Source: Gavia stellata (taxonomy: Eukaryota > Chordata > Aves > Gaviiformes > Gaviidae). Taken from it: a DNA stretch of 64,000 nt. Both the position numbers and the translations under genes were made by a program. Location of the stretch: positions 15,008,687 to 15,072,686 of the forward strand of contig NC_082598.1 of assembly GCF_030936135.1 (NCBI RefSeq), read 5' to 3'. The stretch's first letter is position 1; every line of letters starts with the position of its first letter. The notes below the pieces were generated by a model that worked only from the letters and a program-made list of their open reading frames with translations, had not been told where the DNA came from and did not search any database. Below are positions 50,606 through 63,500 of this stretch, piece by piece.

Positions 50606-52762
50606 TTAACAGGACAAGAAGGAAGATTATGCTAATGGAAGAGCCTTGGTTTTGTGCGGGAGGCAGAAACTGCAATTTTGGAGAAACGTGACTATTCCTT
50701 AAATGTGTCTGGATAATTTAAAAAAATAACAAATAAAATTATTCTGATTATACATCCCTAGATTTGAGACCTTGTTCCCTGCCACCTGCCTGACTGCCAC
50801 AAAGGCAGGCGGTGGGACCGCTAGTGCCTGGCCAGCCAGGGTGGGAGGCATTCTCCAATGCTGCTTCACTAGTCAGTCCCCATCTTCTTGAAAAAACAGC
50901 TATTAAACCACAGAGAAGCATCCACTTGCCGGATGAGCTCATGGCTGTCTCCTGGACCATACTGATGCTGATGACTAAGGTTAGGTTTTCAAAAACACAA
51001 GGGAATTGCCTAATGCTTTCTCCGCTGCATTTGGTAGATGTTCCCACCTCAGTGGGAAAAGAATTATGTCTCTATCTGCTTTTGCACATCTCACCTGAAA
51101 TGTCTAAGCTGGCAAGTCCTTAATCTGTGTCATGATACTGGTGAAAAACACCCACTGATTTCAGTAAGCATTAAAATAAGCTCTTAAGACTTATAGCTCT
51201 GAGCAGTCTAATTGAAGTGAATGTTAGTAGGAGTGCAGAATTTGGAAGGATGACAGCCTTTATACTCATGTTAAGTTTTGAAGGTGATTCAAGTAATCAA
51301 AATGACTAGAGACTTTTTCCTGTTAGAAGAAATTTTAAATTAAGTGTCAAACTTAGATCAAGGGTCAGACTTTATAAGGCTTTCAAGTTCTCCCATGAAC
51401 TATCTCATACAGATAATTTTAAACAGTACTACTTACTAAAAGCAGTCCTACTTGTCAAATGAAAATGAATATATAAAGTCTTACAGTATGATATAATTTT
51501 ACAGTATCTGCAAATATTATTATGCATATGATATTGCAGTATCATATAATTTTCAGTTGTAAGGAGGCACAAACAGCAGTAACACCTCCTTGACTTTTAT
51601 TCAACTGTTACTCTGCGATGATTTGAAGTGTAATCCAAAATCTCTCTCCTGGGTGTGAGGAACTGCAAGTAGCCTACAGAGCTTGCTTCCCTCTGTGCCC
51701 TTCTCCTGCCCCTAGTATTTTCCTCTGTGCATTTTAAAAAAACAATTAGGAATTCTTTATTTTGTCCTGTAGTTGTGAGCTTCACTCTTAAACTGTTATC
51801 AGTGGAGCAGTATGGCTCTTTAAAGAGTTTGGACATCGTCAGTCGGGGGACCGATCAGCTGTCCTTCAGCTCCTGAAATAGAGAACCAGCTCCTGTGTAA
51901 GCTCCAGAGACTGTGGACGGTCCATGGGAGAGGTTCATTGTCAGTAAAAGGACCTCAGTGTGTTTTTGAATGAGAAGAAGCTTGAAGCGTCTTTGCCAGA
52001 CATGACACATCAACAGTGATGAAGTGTTATCAGGAATCAGAGAGGAAAAATGCTGCTCTATGTTGCACTTTGAATTTAATTTTTTCATTTTTTTAAATTA
52101 CAATTTTATTTTTTTAGAAAATAAACTTGGTAAAATATAAACACCAGTTGTCAGACAGCTCTTGATGAAACTGGCTTCTGTCCTCCATGCGACTAGTTCA
52201 GCCAAGGAAATAAAGCAATCCACTAAAAGCAAAGCTTATGGAAGCCTGGGGAAGGTGGGGCAAGACCAAATTCATCCATGCAGCAACGAGGCTGCAGTAA
52301 GAAGGAACCAGCTGAAGAAGATAAAAGCCTGACAGAAGAGATTGAAAAAAAGAGAGCCATGAAGCCAAACTTAGATGGAGAGAGGAGCGGAGAGCATCTA
52401 TTTCCCAATGAGATTAATAAGGATCCTCAAAGCATAGGGTAAACCAAAAGATGGGTAGCCTAAAAGGCTGAAGAAAAAAACAGTGACAATCACCATCAGT
52501 GACCGTGAACTCCAGACACAGCCATCAGACTGCATTGCTAAAGCACTCCTGTGAGGAATATGCCATATAGGGTTGTCCACAGTTAAAATAATTTTTCTAT
52601 TGCAGGACAATTTTCTCCGAGACATTCAAACAAAGAGACATGTGGGTAGTACAATTGAACCGTATCACAAACATGGTGGGAACTTAATCCACTTCAATAA
52701 AAAGACATTTATTATTACCTGAAAATTTTATCCAAACATCGTATGTTACACTATACCTACTA

Positions 52763-53981
<1,219 letters not shown>

Positions 53982-54532
53982 TGTCATGGTTTAACACCAG
54001 CCGGCAACTAAGCACCACACAGCTGCTCGCTCACTCCCCGCAGTGAGGCGGGGAAGAGAATCGGAAGAGTAAAAGTGAGAAAACTGTGGGTTGAGATAAG
54101 AACAGTTTAATAAATGAAATGAAATAAAATGAAATAATAAAAGAAACCCAAGACAGACAAGTGATGCAAATGAAAGCAATTGCTCACCACCCTCTGACCA
54201 ATGCCCAGCCTGTCCACAAGCAGCGGTCTCCCGGACAGCTTTCCCCCTAGCTTATACGCCAAGCATGACGTCATACGGTATGCAATATCCCTTTGGTCAG
54301 TTGGGGTCAGCTGTCCCGGCTGTGTCCCGTCCCAACTTCTTGTGCACCCCCAGCCTAATCACTGGTGGGGTGGTATGAGAAGCAGAAAAGGCCTTGACTC
54401 TGTGTAAGCACTGCTCAGCAGTAACTAAAACATCCCTGTATTATCAACACTGTTTCCAGCACAAATCCAAAACACAGCCCCATACTAGCTACTATGAAGA
54501 AAATTAACTACATCCCAGCCAAAACCAGCACA
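53982..54532 (-). repeat. 3' LTR of the ERVL-type provirus
   Basis: 551 bp, minus strand from TGTGCTGG (54532) to CCATGACA (53982). It shares the full layout of the 5' LTR, with a short GAAAT repeat where the other carries the ATT/AAT expansion. It ends 1064 bp upstream of an SLC2A9 exon in the transcription direction. Confidence 0.93.
54252..54273 (-). promoter_or_regulatory. Core promoter of the 3' LTR: CRE plus TATA box
   Basis: The same TGACGTCA (54266-54273) and TATAA (54252-54256) pair is preserved unchanged. Transcription starting here would run toward the SLC2A9 exon at 52790-52917. Confidence 0.65.
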
Positions 54533-54550
54533 TTTTCTACCCCTTATTCC
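54533..54550 (-). other. Polypurine tract candidate before the 3' LTR
   Basis: The minus strand reads GGAATAAGGGGTAGAAAA immediately before the 3' LTR TG. It is purine-rich with two T interruptions, in the right place for plus-strand priming. Confidence 0.65.
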
Positions 54551-54799
54551 ATACCATTTATGTCATGCTCCGGTAGCACACTATCCAATACATTCTCATT
54601 ACCTACCATCACCCTTCCCATCCTTTGATATAATACGCAGATATCATTCCCTTAGTCTATGGATCACCCCTGTGAAACGTCTGTAAAATGTCCATAAATA
54701 TCCACAAATGTCCACAGAATGTCCACTGAGTTCATTTAGTCCATGAGTTTGGGCTCCATCTGTTACGGTGGCCACTCAGGACAGGAGAGGTGTTGTATT

Positions 54800-55699
54800 G
54801 CATGGAGTTATTGGGCACCAAAGCCAGCTCAGTCTCCCCAGTCCTTCTGTATTACCCACCAAGTGCACCCCAGTCCTTGAGCAAAAACAGCTCCGCGAAT
54901 AGGTCTACCCTTTCCTGAGGAAGGAATAACCCAGACTGTTTTTCCCAAAAAGTTCCTTATATGTACTACGGGAATCTTATCTCCTTCCACAGTGCGCAGG
55001 GGTTTTGATTGGGCAGGGCCAGGTCAACTGGCAGAGCCTCTAGTGTTAACTAGCCAAGTGGCTTCTGCTGAATGTGTATCCCAATGCTTGAATGTCCCAG
55101 CACCCATTGCTTTCAGTGTTGTTTTTAACAGTGCGTTGTATCGTTCAATTTTCCCGGAGGCCGGTGCATGGTAGGGGATGTGATACACCCAGTCAATGCC
55201 ATGATCCTTGGCCCAGGTATCAATGAGATTGTTTCAGAAATGAGTCCCATTGTCTGATTCAATTCTTTCAGGGGTGCTGTATTGCCATAAATCTTGCTTT
55301 TCAAGGCCTAAGACAGTGTTCTGGGTGGTGGCATGGGTCACGGGGTACGTTTCCAACCATCCAGTAGTTGCTTCCACCGTTGTAAGCCCATGCTGCTTAC
55401 CGGGGCGGGTTCGTGGTAGTGTGATATAACCAACCTGCCAGGCTTCCCTGTATTGATATTTCAGCCATCATCCTCTATACCAAAAAGGCTTTAGCCGCTT
55501 AGCTTGTTTGATTATGGCACATGTTTGACATTCGTGGGTAAACTGTGCAATGGCATCAATAGTCAAGTCCACCCCTTGATCACGAGCCCATTTGTATGTT
55601 GCATCCCTTCCTACATGTCCTGATATGCCATGGACCCATCGAGCTATAAATAGCTCACCCTTATGTTCCCAATCCAGATCCACCTGAGCCACTTCAATT
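54800..55699 (-). pseudogene. pol: Integrase relic of pol
   Basis: The integrase N-terminal HHCC zinc region is present (HGISGH... CQTC). A catalytic-core Asp lies in SDNGTH (GAC 55252-55254) and the Glu in KIERYN (GAA 55144-55146), exactly 35 residues apart in the same frame, as in the DX35E signature. In-frame TGA codons at 55468-55470 and 55234-55236 are the breaks seen in this stretch, and from 56187 to 55144 the frame shows no shift. C-terminal homology (KTVWVIPSSGKG) fades near 54830. The spared frame suggests decay mainly by point mutation here. Confidence 0.87.
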
Positions 55700-56190
55700 C
55701 TAGCAGCCTGGTCCACCTGCTCATTGTTTCGATGTTCTTCAGTGGCACGACTCTTGGGTATGTGAGCATCTACATGACGTACTCTTACAACCAGGTTCTC
55801 TACCCGAGCAGCAGTATCTTGCCATAATTCAGCAGCCCAGATGGGTTTACCTCTGCGCTGCCAGTTGCTCTGCTTCCATTGCTGTAGCCACCCCCACAGG
55901 GCATTTGCCACCATCCATGAGTCAGTATAAAGTATTGGCCATTTTTCTCATTCAGCAATATCTAAAGCCAGCTGAACGGCTTTCTCCTCTGCAAACTGAC
56001 TCAATTCACCTTGTCCTTCAGCAGTTTCTGTGATTTGTGGTGTAGGACTCCACACAGCAGCTTTCCACCTTTGATGTTTTCCCACAATACGACAAGATCC
56101 ATCTGTAAACAGGGCATATTGCTTCTCAGTCTCTGATAGTTTATTATACAGAGGGGCCTCTTCAGCATGAGTCACCTCCTCTAGCAATGC
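55700..56190 (-). pseudogene. pol: RNase H relic of pol
   Basis: RNase H domain. Acidic catalytic landmarks are visible: TDGS (56095-56106), the EEKAVQLAL helix, YTDS and the late VDQAAR segment. The reading frame continues without indel into integrase. It is interrupted by a TGA at 55948-55950, just before the third acidic motif. Confidence 0.85.
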
Positions 56191-56399
56191 TCCGAAGTTT
56201 TGGCCCTGATCACTTCCAGGATTCCTGGGCGGTCAGGGTTTCCCATCCGAGCCTGTGCGTTATCATCGCGACCCACTTACTCCATGTAGCATCAGTTGCA
56301 TGATGCATAGAGGGGACCCTCCCTTTGAACGTCCAGCCCAGCAGAGGCAATTGAGGGCCCAAAAGGAGCTGCACTTCAGTACCAACTACTTCTGAAGCA

Positions 56400-57450
56400 G
56401 CTCGTATTCTTTCATATGCTTGCTGCTAATGCTTCTTTTTCAGTTGGAGTGTAATGCGCTTCAGATCCCCTATATCCCCGGCTCCAAAATCCTAGAGGTC
56501 GACCTCGAGTCCCTCCAAGCACTTTCTGACAGAGGCTCCAGGTGGGGCCGTTATCCCCGGCTGAGGTGTAAAGCACATTTTTCACATCTTGTCCTGTCCG
56601 GACTGGCCCAAGTGCTACTGCACGAACTATCTCCCGTTTAATTTGTTCAAAGGCTTGCTGCTGCTCAGGGCCCCATTCAAAGTCATTCTTCTTCCAGGTC
56701 ACTCGATAGCAAGGGCTTACAATCAGACTATAACCTGGAATATGCATTCTCCAGAAATCCACGACACCTAAGAAAGCTTGTGTTTCCTTTTGTTAGTTGG
56801 TGGAGACATAGCTGTTATTTTACTGATCACCTCCATTGGGATATGACGACGCCCATCTTGCCGTTTTATTCCTAAAAACTGAATCTCCTGTGCAGGTCCT
56901 TTGACCTTACTTTGTTTTATAGCAAAACCAGCTTTCAGGAGAATCTGGATTATTCTTCTCCCCTTCTCAAACACTTCCTCCGCTGTGTTGCCCCACACAA
57001 TGATGTCATCAATATACTGCAGGTGTTCGGGAGCTTTGCCTTGTTCCAGTGCACTCTGTATCAATCCATGACAAATGGTAGGACTATGTTTCCACCCCCT
57101 AGGGCAGTCGATTCCAGGTGTACTGGATACCCCTCCATGTGAAAGCAAATTGTGGCCTGCACTCTGCTGCCAGAGGGATCGAGAAAAATGTGCTGGCGAT
57201 ATCTATTGTTGCATACCATTTGGCAGCCTTTGACTCCAGTTCGTATTGAAGTTCCAGCACGTCTGGTACGTCAGCAGCGGTGTGACTTCATTCAGGCCTC
57301 AATAGTCCACTGTTAACCGCCACTCTCTGTTAGATTTTTGCACGGGCCACAGGGGATTGTTAAAGGGTGAATGAGTCTTACTGATCACTCCTTGACTTTC
57401 CAGTTGATGGATCAACTTATGGATGGGAACCAGGGAGTCTTGATTGCTGC
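56400..57450 (-). pseudogene. pol: Reverse transcriptase relic of the ERVL-type provirus
   Basis: RT domain in three minus-strand frame blocks. The N-terminal fingers (HQLESQGVISKTHSPFNNP... WRLTVDY) end at a TGA at 57299-57301. The palm block (56768-57148) carries the catalytic YIDD at 57005-57016 within YIDDIIVWG. The thumb/connection block (56412-56762) is in yet another frame and contains GPEQQQAFEQIK and GFWSRGYRGSE. At least two frameshifts and one stop inactivate it, though the catalytic aspartates are present. Confidence 0.88.
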
Positions 57451-57599
57451 GATATTGTTGCTGGTGCACTGTCATGGAAGCAATTGGCACCTGCTGTTCT
57501 TCAGCCCGCAGCAACCCCACCACAGACAGATCCTCTGAGAGACCAGGCAAGCTAGACAGATGTTTAATCTTCTCCATACTCAAAGCAGCTATACCAAAA

Positions 57600-57900
57600 G
57601 CCCACTGGTACCCTTTCGGGTCTTTGAAGTACCCTCTCCTGAGATAGTCTATGCCAAGGATGCATGGAGCCTCCGGACCAGTCACAATAGGGTGCTTTTG
57701 CCACTCATTCCCAGCTAGGCTTACACCAACACAGACAGTTCTTGAGATCCCCTCGTCCCTCCAGAAATACAGATGGATTCTGCCCCCTTGTAATCTGATG
57801 GTATTCAAGTACACTGTGCACCGGTGTCCACTAGAGCTTTATACTCCCGTGGGGCTGATGTGCCAGGCCATCGAATCCACACAGTCCAGTAAACCCGCTT
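57600..57900 (-). pseudogene. pro: Retroviral protease relic
   Basis: Aspartic protease domain at the start of pol. The active-site DTGA motif is encoded at 57817-57828 in the context KALVDTGAQCT. Three residues after DTGA the frame meets TGA (57805-57807), and coding similarity resumes in another frame (from 57814), so a small deletion there has broken it. The C-terminal flap/helix region is recognisable as APCILGIDYL. It is inactive as it stands. Confidence 0.8.
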
Positions 57901-58059
57901 GTCCCTTTTCTCCGCCTGACCGAAGGCAGAGCCCCTCTATTCCTGGTCTGAGTGTTCATTACTTGATTTTTGTAAATGCAAAACAGAAGTCCCTTCATCA
58001 GCATCAAAAGTACCGTCAGCCCTTCTACTCTGCCCAACGGCCACTGGAGCAGTAATTTT

Positions 58060-59560
58060 CCTGGATGGATGCTTTTTGGCTGTTGTTTTTCCTTGCAGTT
58101 CCTGGACCCGAGCTTCTAGTCTCCAGGTAGGTTGACCATCCCACTTCCTCATGTCCTCCCTCTGGTCACGCAGGAAGAACCACGGGGTTGCACGTGGTGT
58201 GCGCCACCGGTACCCTTTCCCTTGAACAGAAAAAGGCTGACTCTTAATAGCTGAGGCCTTGGTTGGAGTGCATGAGGAAAACCTACCCTTCTTGGCTTGC
58301 TCCAACATTTTTGGGTCAGTCTGTGTCTGTCCACAGTTGAGACACAAACACACATGGAGGGAGCAAGATTATCTTCGTATTCTCGGAGTTGTCTGGCCAG
58401 TTCATCTATAGTTGGTGCCTCCGTGTCTGTCCAGTTCGTTATCACCAGGGTGTGGGTATACGACGTCGCTGCATTTCGTACAAACTTTCACCACATGGAC
58501 CGTGTGCACCGGATTTCACCCAGGTCTTTGGATGCCTGGTCATTACAGATCACCTCCAACACGGCTAATTCCCTCAGATACTGGATGCCCCCCTCAATGT
58601 TGGTCCGTTTCCTTTGGGAATTTGCGAGTTCTTCCTTGAAGGGATACCTGTCCTTCACACTTGACAGGAGTCACTGCCAAAGACTGAGGACTCCTGCCTT
58701 TTTTGCAATCCCTTTGTCAATGGCCTTATCCTTAGCAAGGAATCCCAGCTGCCGGGCTTCCTTACCCTCTAATTCCTGACTACTGGCCCCAACATCCCAC
58801 CATGAAAGTAACCAGCTGCGAATTAGCTCGCCTGGTTGATGGCTAAAATCTTTTTGCATATCTCGCAGCTCACCTAAGGGATAGGGATCGGGTGGTTTCT
58901 GTCTCATTTATGATTTCAGTCTCTTCCTCCTCCTGTTCTTGTGACTGCTCTGCCATAGAACAGGCTGCCTCTTCTGATTCTTTCTCCTGCTCCCTCTTAG
59001 GAGAAGCTTCTTCATCCCTTACTAAACGAGTTGGCTTCCGCCTCCACTGTTTTTTTTTAATTATTGGGGGTGACTGATAACAGTGCCTGGTTTAGCCACA
59101 GTGTCTGTTGGTTTGTTTTCCCTCCCTTCTCCCTGAGGGTGCTGCATGATATCGAGCGGTGTTTGGTAGATACTGGCCAGGGCCCAGCACAGTGCAGTAA
59201 GTGCTACTCTTTGGAGTAGCCACAGCATATTTTTCTTTTTTTACATTCAATCACTTCATTAGGATCCTATAGTTGTTCAGGAGTGAAGTTCCAGACCATT
59301 GGAGGTGAGAAGTCCTCTAGATACCTGCCATATTCTCCCACATGCCGTGCCACCCATGACCATACTCTCACAGAGCCTGGGTCATATTCCTAAATTGTTT
59401 GTTAACCTTAGACAAAACCAAAGCAATATTTCTAAGAAATACAAATAGAAGAATTTTAACTACCCGAGGATGTTCAAGATACTGAGAAGTTATTGTAACG
59501 AGGGAGACAACATCACAGAAGAAAGTAGCAAGGGTGCCGTTCTGTATTTCCTCCACAAAA
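58060..59560 (-). pseudogene. gag: gag pseudogene of the ERVL-type provirus
   Basis: Structural polyprotein relic between the primer site and protease. Recognisable pieces are spread over several minus frames. A candidate N-terminal frame is 59368-59556. A segment around 59280-59350 has WVARHVGEYG, and a Glu-rich hydrophilic stretch lies around 58920-59040. A capsid-like piece in frame 58671-58907 contains PGELIRSWLLSWWD, and further pieces cover 58149-58445 and 57937-58353. A single CxxC (CLNCGQ) near 58330 may be what remains of a nucleocapsid zinc knuckle. Several frame changes and stops make it non-functional. Boundaries are approximate. Confidence 0.7.
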
Positions 59561-59888
59561 AATCCTCTCAGAGGAAGAGATATAATTGTTAATTGTCTCC
59601 ATGAGATGGTAATGGCTTCAGTACAGAGACCAAATACCAGATTAAGCTCAAGGTCAGAGATTTAATAACGAATTTCCCAGGCAAAACATCACTAATCACT
59701 ACAGAGCACAGCAAACTGCAAAAGCCAACACCCACCTTTAACAGGTACAGCAAAAAAACCAGCACGGTGCAGATCATATAAACTAATGTTGAAAACAGAT
59801 GAATCAGTATTGTGACTTGCAAATGTTAACAGATGTAAATCCTTTCTAATATGCTCTGTTCAATCTGTTATTATCTCAAACCCTTCAA

Positions 59889-59906
59889 GCCCCACGTTGG
59901 GCGCCA
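59889..59906 (-). other. Primer binding site, tRNA-Lys1,2 type
   Basis: The minus strand reads TGGCGCCCAACGTGGGGC, eight bases inside the 5' LTR end. From memory this is the 18-nt primer site complementary to the 3' end of tRNA-Lys1,2 and differs from the Lys3 site. It still looks fully matched. Confidence 0.8.
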
Positions 59907-60062
59907 AGAAGGACTGTCGTGGTTTAAGCCCAGCTGGCAACTAAGCACCACACAGCCACTCGCTCATTCTCCCCCAGTGGGACGGGGAAGAGAATCGGAA
60001 GAGTAAAAGTGAGAAAGCTGTGGGTTGAGATAAGAACAGTTTAATAAATGAAATAAAATAAC

Positions 60063-60080
60063 ATTATTATTATTATTAGT

Positions 60081-60116
<36 letters not shown>
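60063..60116. repeat. ATT/AAT trinucleotide microsatellite inside the 5' LTR
   Basis: ATT repeats followed by about eleven AAT units. The expansion is absent from the 3' LTR, so it arose after integration. It lies just past the LTR poly(A)-signal region. Confidence 0.95.
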
Positions 60117-60118
<2 letters not shown>

Positions 60119-60258
60119 AAAGGAAAATAATGGAAGAAAAAAATAAATAAACCCCAAGAAAACCCAAGAAAGTCAAGTGAAAACAATTGCTCACCACCCT
60201 CTGACCAATGCCCAGCCTGTCCACAAGCAGTGGTGTCCTGTACAGCTTTCCCCCTAGC

Positions 60259-60280
60259 TTATACGCCAAGCATGACGTCA
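60259..60280 (-). promoter_or_regulatory. Core promoter of the 5' LTR: CRE plus TATA box
   Basis: A perfect palindromic CRE/ATF site TGACGTCA (60273-60280) followed on the minus strand by TATAAG (TATAA at 60259-60263), centre to centre about 15 bp. This is typical of a compact retroviral U3 promoter. Activity is not shown. Confidence 0.65.
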
Positions 60281-60544
60281 TATGGTACGGAATAACCCTT
60301 TGGTCGCTTGGGGTCAGCTGTCCCGGCTGTCTCCCCTCCCAACTTCTTGTGCACCCCCAGCTTACTTACTCGTGGGGTGGTATGAGAAGCAGAAAATGCC
60401 TTGACTCTGTGTAAGCGCTGCTCAGCAGTAAATAAAACATCTCTGTATTATCAACACTGTTTCCAGCACAAATCCAAAACACAGCCCCATACCAGCTACT
60501 ATGAAGAAAATTAACTACATCCCAGCCAAAACCAGCACACATGT

Positions 60545-63500
60545 ACACATGTACTATGTAAGTCCTTTCTCTCTTTTAAGCATTTTTAACAAGTTAGTGT
60601 GAACAATGAAAAACATATTAATAGACACACTGCCTTGCAAAAACCTCTATAACAATCCTGACTTCCAAAATAACCTATAAATTAAGATAAAAACACCACC
60701 GAAGACTTATCCATCCACCGGATCTTCTCCTTGCATGTCTTTGCTTGCTCTATGTGCTTATCTTTTGCCCTACTCTTACTCTTGGACATAGAATATATCT
60801 TGAATACATCTCTAAGTGCTTTACAGTAACGCATTGTCATTTAGCCCCTTCTGCTCAATGGCACTACACTTAAACACATGCACCAGAAGCTGTCCTGTGA
60901 GCAGTATGATAGGAACTTGTAAACACACAACAGGACATGGAGATGACACACGGTATCAGACAGTCCTCCATTCCAGATCTTTTGGATGCAGAGACAATGA
61001 ATATGTGCATAAAAGAAAGGCAACGTGATGCAGAAACAGCTATGTACGTTAGTAAGGCATCACTCTCCATCATCAGCTAATGTGACTTTTTGTGAGAACA
61101 TATCTACAACAGTAGCAAAGGCTTCAGCTGAACTTTCTGTCCCAAAGACAGCCAGTATAAATTACACCAAAAAAAGTACAGAGCACATAAACGTATTTAC
61201 TCCTACTTCATACATAAGAAACTGAGACATGGAGAATTTAGGCCATCCAAACCGCAGCTTAGTGTCTTTCTACAAGCCATATGTAGTATCTGAATTCTGT
61301 GACTAAAAAAAGTGACTTTTCCCAATAGCACTTTGAACATGTAGAATAAGCAGCTGAACATGCATAACAATGAAATTCAAGCAACATGTGATCTATCAAT
61401 CCTTGGCAGCTTCCAGTGCCTATTCTATCATGCCCCTGTGATTTGCGTTCAAATCCTAAGGTGTGGCAGGCAAAACAACAATCACATCTGTTCTGTCAGC
61501 ATCTGTTTTAGGCCTGAAATGCCATGCGAAGCAGTGGTTTGCCAGGGCACTTGCCCCTTGGAGAGAGGAACTGAAGGACTGGAAACACAGAAATCATGTA
61601 AGATGATTTATTTATGATCATTTATTCTGTCATGCCTTTGCTGTAGGACAATCTACAGAAGTGTTGCTGTTCTTGTCAGTATAATAAAAAATGCTGTTCG
61701 AGACCCATTTGGGAAAATACACATTGTACAAGAGACGAAAAAAGCCAGAGGCAAAAAAGACGACCAAAAAAGTACAAAAGGACAGAAACATATCAGAAAG
61801 CATAAATGTTATGGAAATAAAAATGCACGGGCACTATCTTGGAAAAAGGTTCCTTGAAATTCAAATGTAATTTCTAGATACATATTAATCATCACCAAAA
61901 TTTATTATTAGTCACACTTGCCAGAAAAGCTCTTCAATCTAATTCGAAAAATAATCAATTAATCTAGTGATGGTAAAAACAGTATTTTGCAAAGTCTTAA
62001 AAAAAAAAAAAAAAAAGAAATTAGCAGCTCCTCTGAGCTCTTTCAAACGTTCTGCAGAAGAATGGGAAAGGTGGCACAGACAGACCTCCAGACTTTCTCA
62101 TGGCATAGACAAGCATCTCCATAGCATCACAAAACAGAGAAAGTCAGTTTCTGTAGAGGGATGTCTTGGAGGAACCAAGGAGCCTGAAAAGCAATAGGTG
62201 AGTTATGTGAAAGACAGGCCAGGTGTAGAAACATGAGAAACCGAATGAAGCCCGGTCATTGCTGTATATTGTTATATGCCTGGAAAAGCAGAGATTTGAC
62301 CTTACTAGGATGTAGAGCAGGGGATGCGAACGCCTGCCAAGAGCCATACTACTGTGAAGAACACATTCCACAACTGAGTGAAGTGAAAAAGAAATTTGGG
62401 CAAGCTGAAGGAAAAATGTAAAGCCTTAAGACACAAACAGTGAAGGCACCTGAGATCAGCTGAACCTATAGCCCCAGGAATCCATCCTCAGTCATTTCAA
62501 GGTGTCAGAGGTGTGCTCAAGGACCCCTTTTCTCCTGAAACTTGGTTTGTTTGAGACAGAAATCTGGGTGCATGGGGTTGAAGGAAGCTGTAAGTATGCT
62601 TTGACTAGGTCAGCTGGATCCAGGATCCAGCTGGAGCCTGCAGAGATTACAATATTATAGCATCTCACCAACCATTCCTTACGGAGTCAGTCTCCTTGCA
62701 AGGTCCCCTATGTAATCACTAGGCAGATGGGTCCATACTGGCCTGTGTTCAAACATGGATGCTTGGAAACCACAGCCAAAAGCAATCCAACCAAACCACT
62801 GTATTTTTTGAAACAGTCTTTAAACATTTTGTTACAGGTTTTGCAACTTTAATATGTGTTTGAACATAGGTAAAATAATTTCACCAAAAAGCTAACTGAT
62901 GTTCTTTCTCATGGGGGGTGAACCTGGCATTAGCATTTCCCCTGGAAGGCTTTCCAGATAATTTTCAGAGCTTTATTTTAGCTCTGATCATAAAACCAAA
63001 AAAATCCCCACCAAACCCCATGGGAAAATATATTGCAGGAGTACTGCCAGTGAGGGATGCAATGCAACTACTGAGTTTTTTCCACCTCTATGGGTCTACA
63101 GATAGAATAAGAATTTTGCAAAACACGTATTTCAATCTTTAAAGAGGTGTTCTGTAACCTGTCAGATTATTTTAACTTGTACATTGTATTTGATAGGGTA
63201 ATAGCCCACCAAACAGCAGCATCACATAGTCAGATATGACGGCTGTATTGCTCAGCTAATCCTGTTGAGACAACTGGGAGCAGAACGTGTGATAGGGGTG
63301 TACTGAGTCACAGCTTCATGCTACAGACTCTGCTATCTGTCTCCAGCTCTTCTCTATGGGAGAACTGTTGATCTCATCTACTACAGAATTAAGCAAAACA
63401 GGCACTTCGCTTGTATAAAACAGTATAGTTCATTAACCACATTCGTTTGTACCATTTGAAGAGCGTGGTCTTTTCTGCCTTAGATTAAAGGCCACATGAA

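Larger units (their letters stand above)
53982..60539 (-). mobile_element. ERVL-type endogenous retrovirus, two LTRs, defective
   Basis: Complete proviral architecture on the minus strand, about 6.56 kb: 5' LTR (59915-60539), primer binding site (59889-59906), gag, protease, RT, RNase H, integrase, polypurine stretch, 3' LTR (53982-54532). Flanking 5-bp sequences are CCTGT (53977-53981) and CATGT (60540-60544), a target-site duplication with one mismatch; 5 bp is usual for ERVL. LTRs begin TG and end CA. About 250 bp lie between the end of pol homology and the 3' LTR, too short for env, as expected for ERVL. Stops and frameshifts interrupt gag and pol. The avian ERVL assignment rests on the YIDDIIVWG motif, gene order and lack of env. 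It is in the sense orientation of the host SLC2A9 intron. Confidence 0.93.
59915..60539 (-). repeat. 5' LTR of the ERVL-type provirus
   Basis: 625 bp, starting TGTGCTGGTTTTGGCTGG and ending CCACGACA on the minus strand. It is longer than its partner mainly because of a trinucleotide expansion (60063-60116). By eye it differs from the 3' LTR at about 33 of roughly 470 alignable positions, excluding indels. CRE, TATA and an ATTAAA poly(A)-type signal (within TTATTAAACTG) are kept. Confidence 0.93.
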
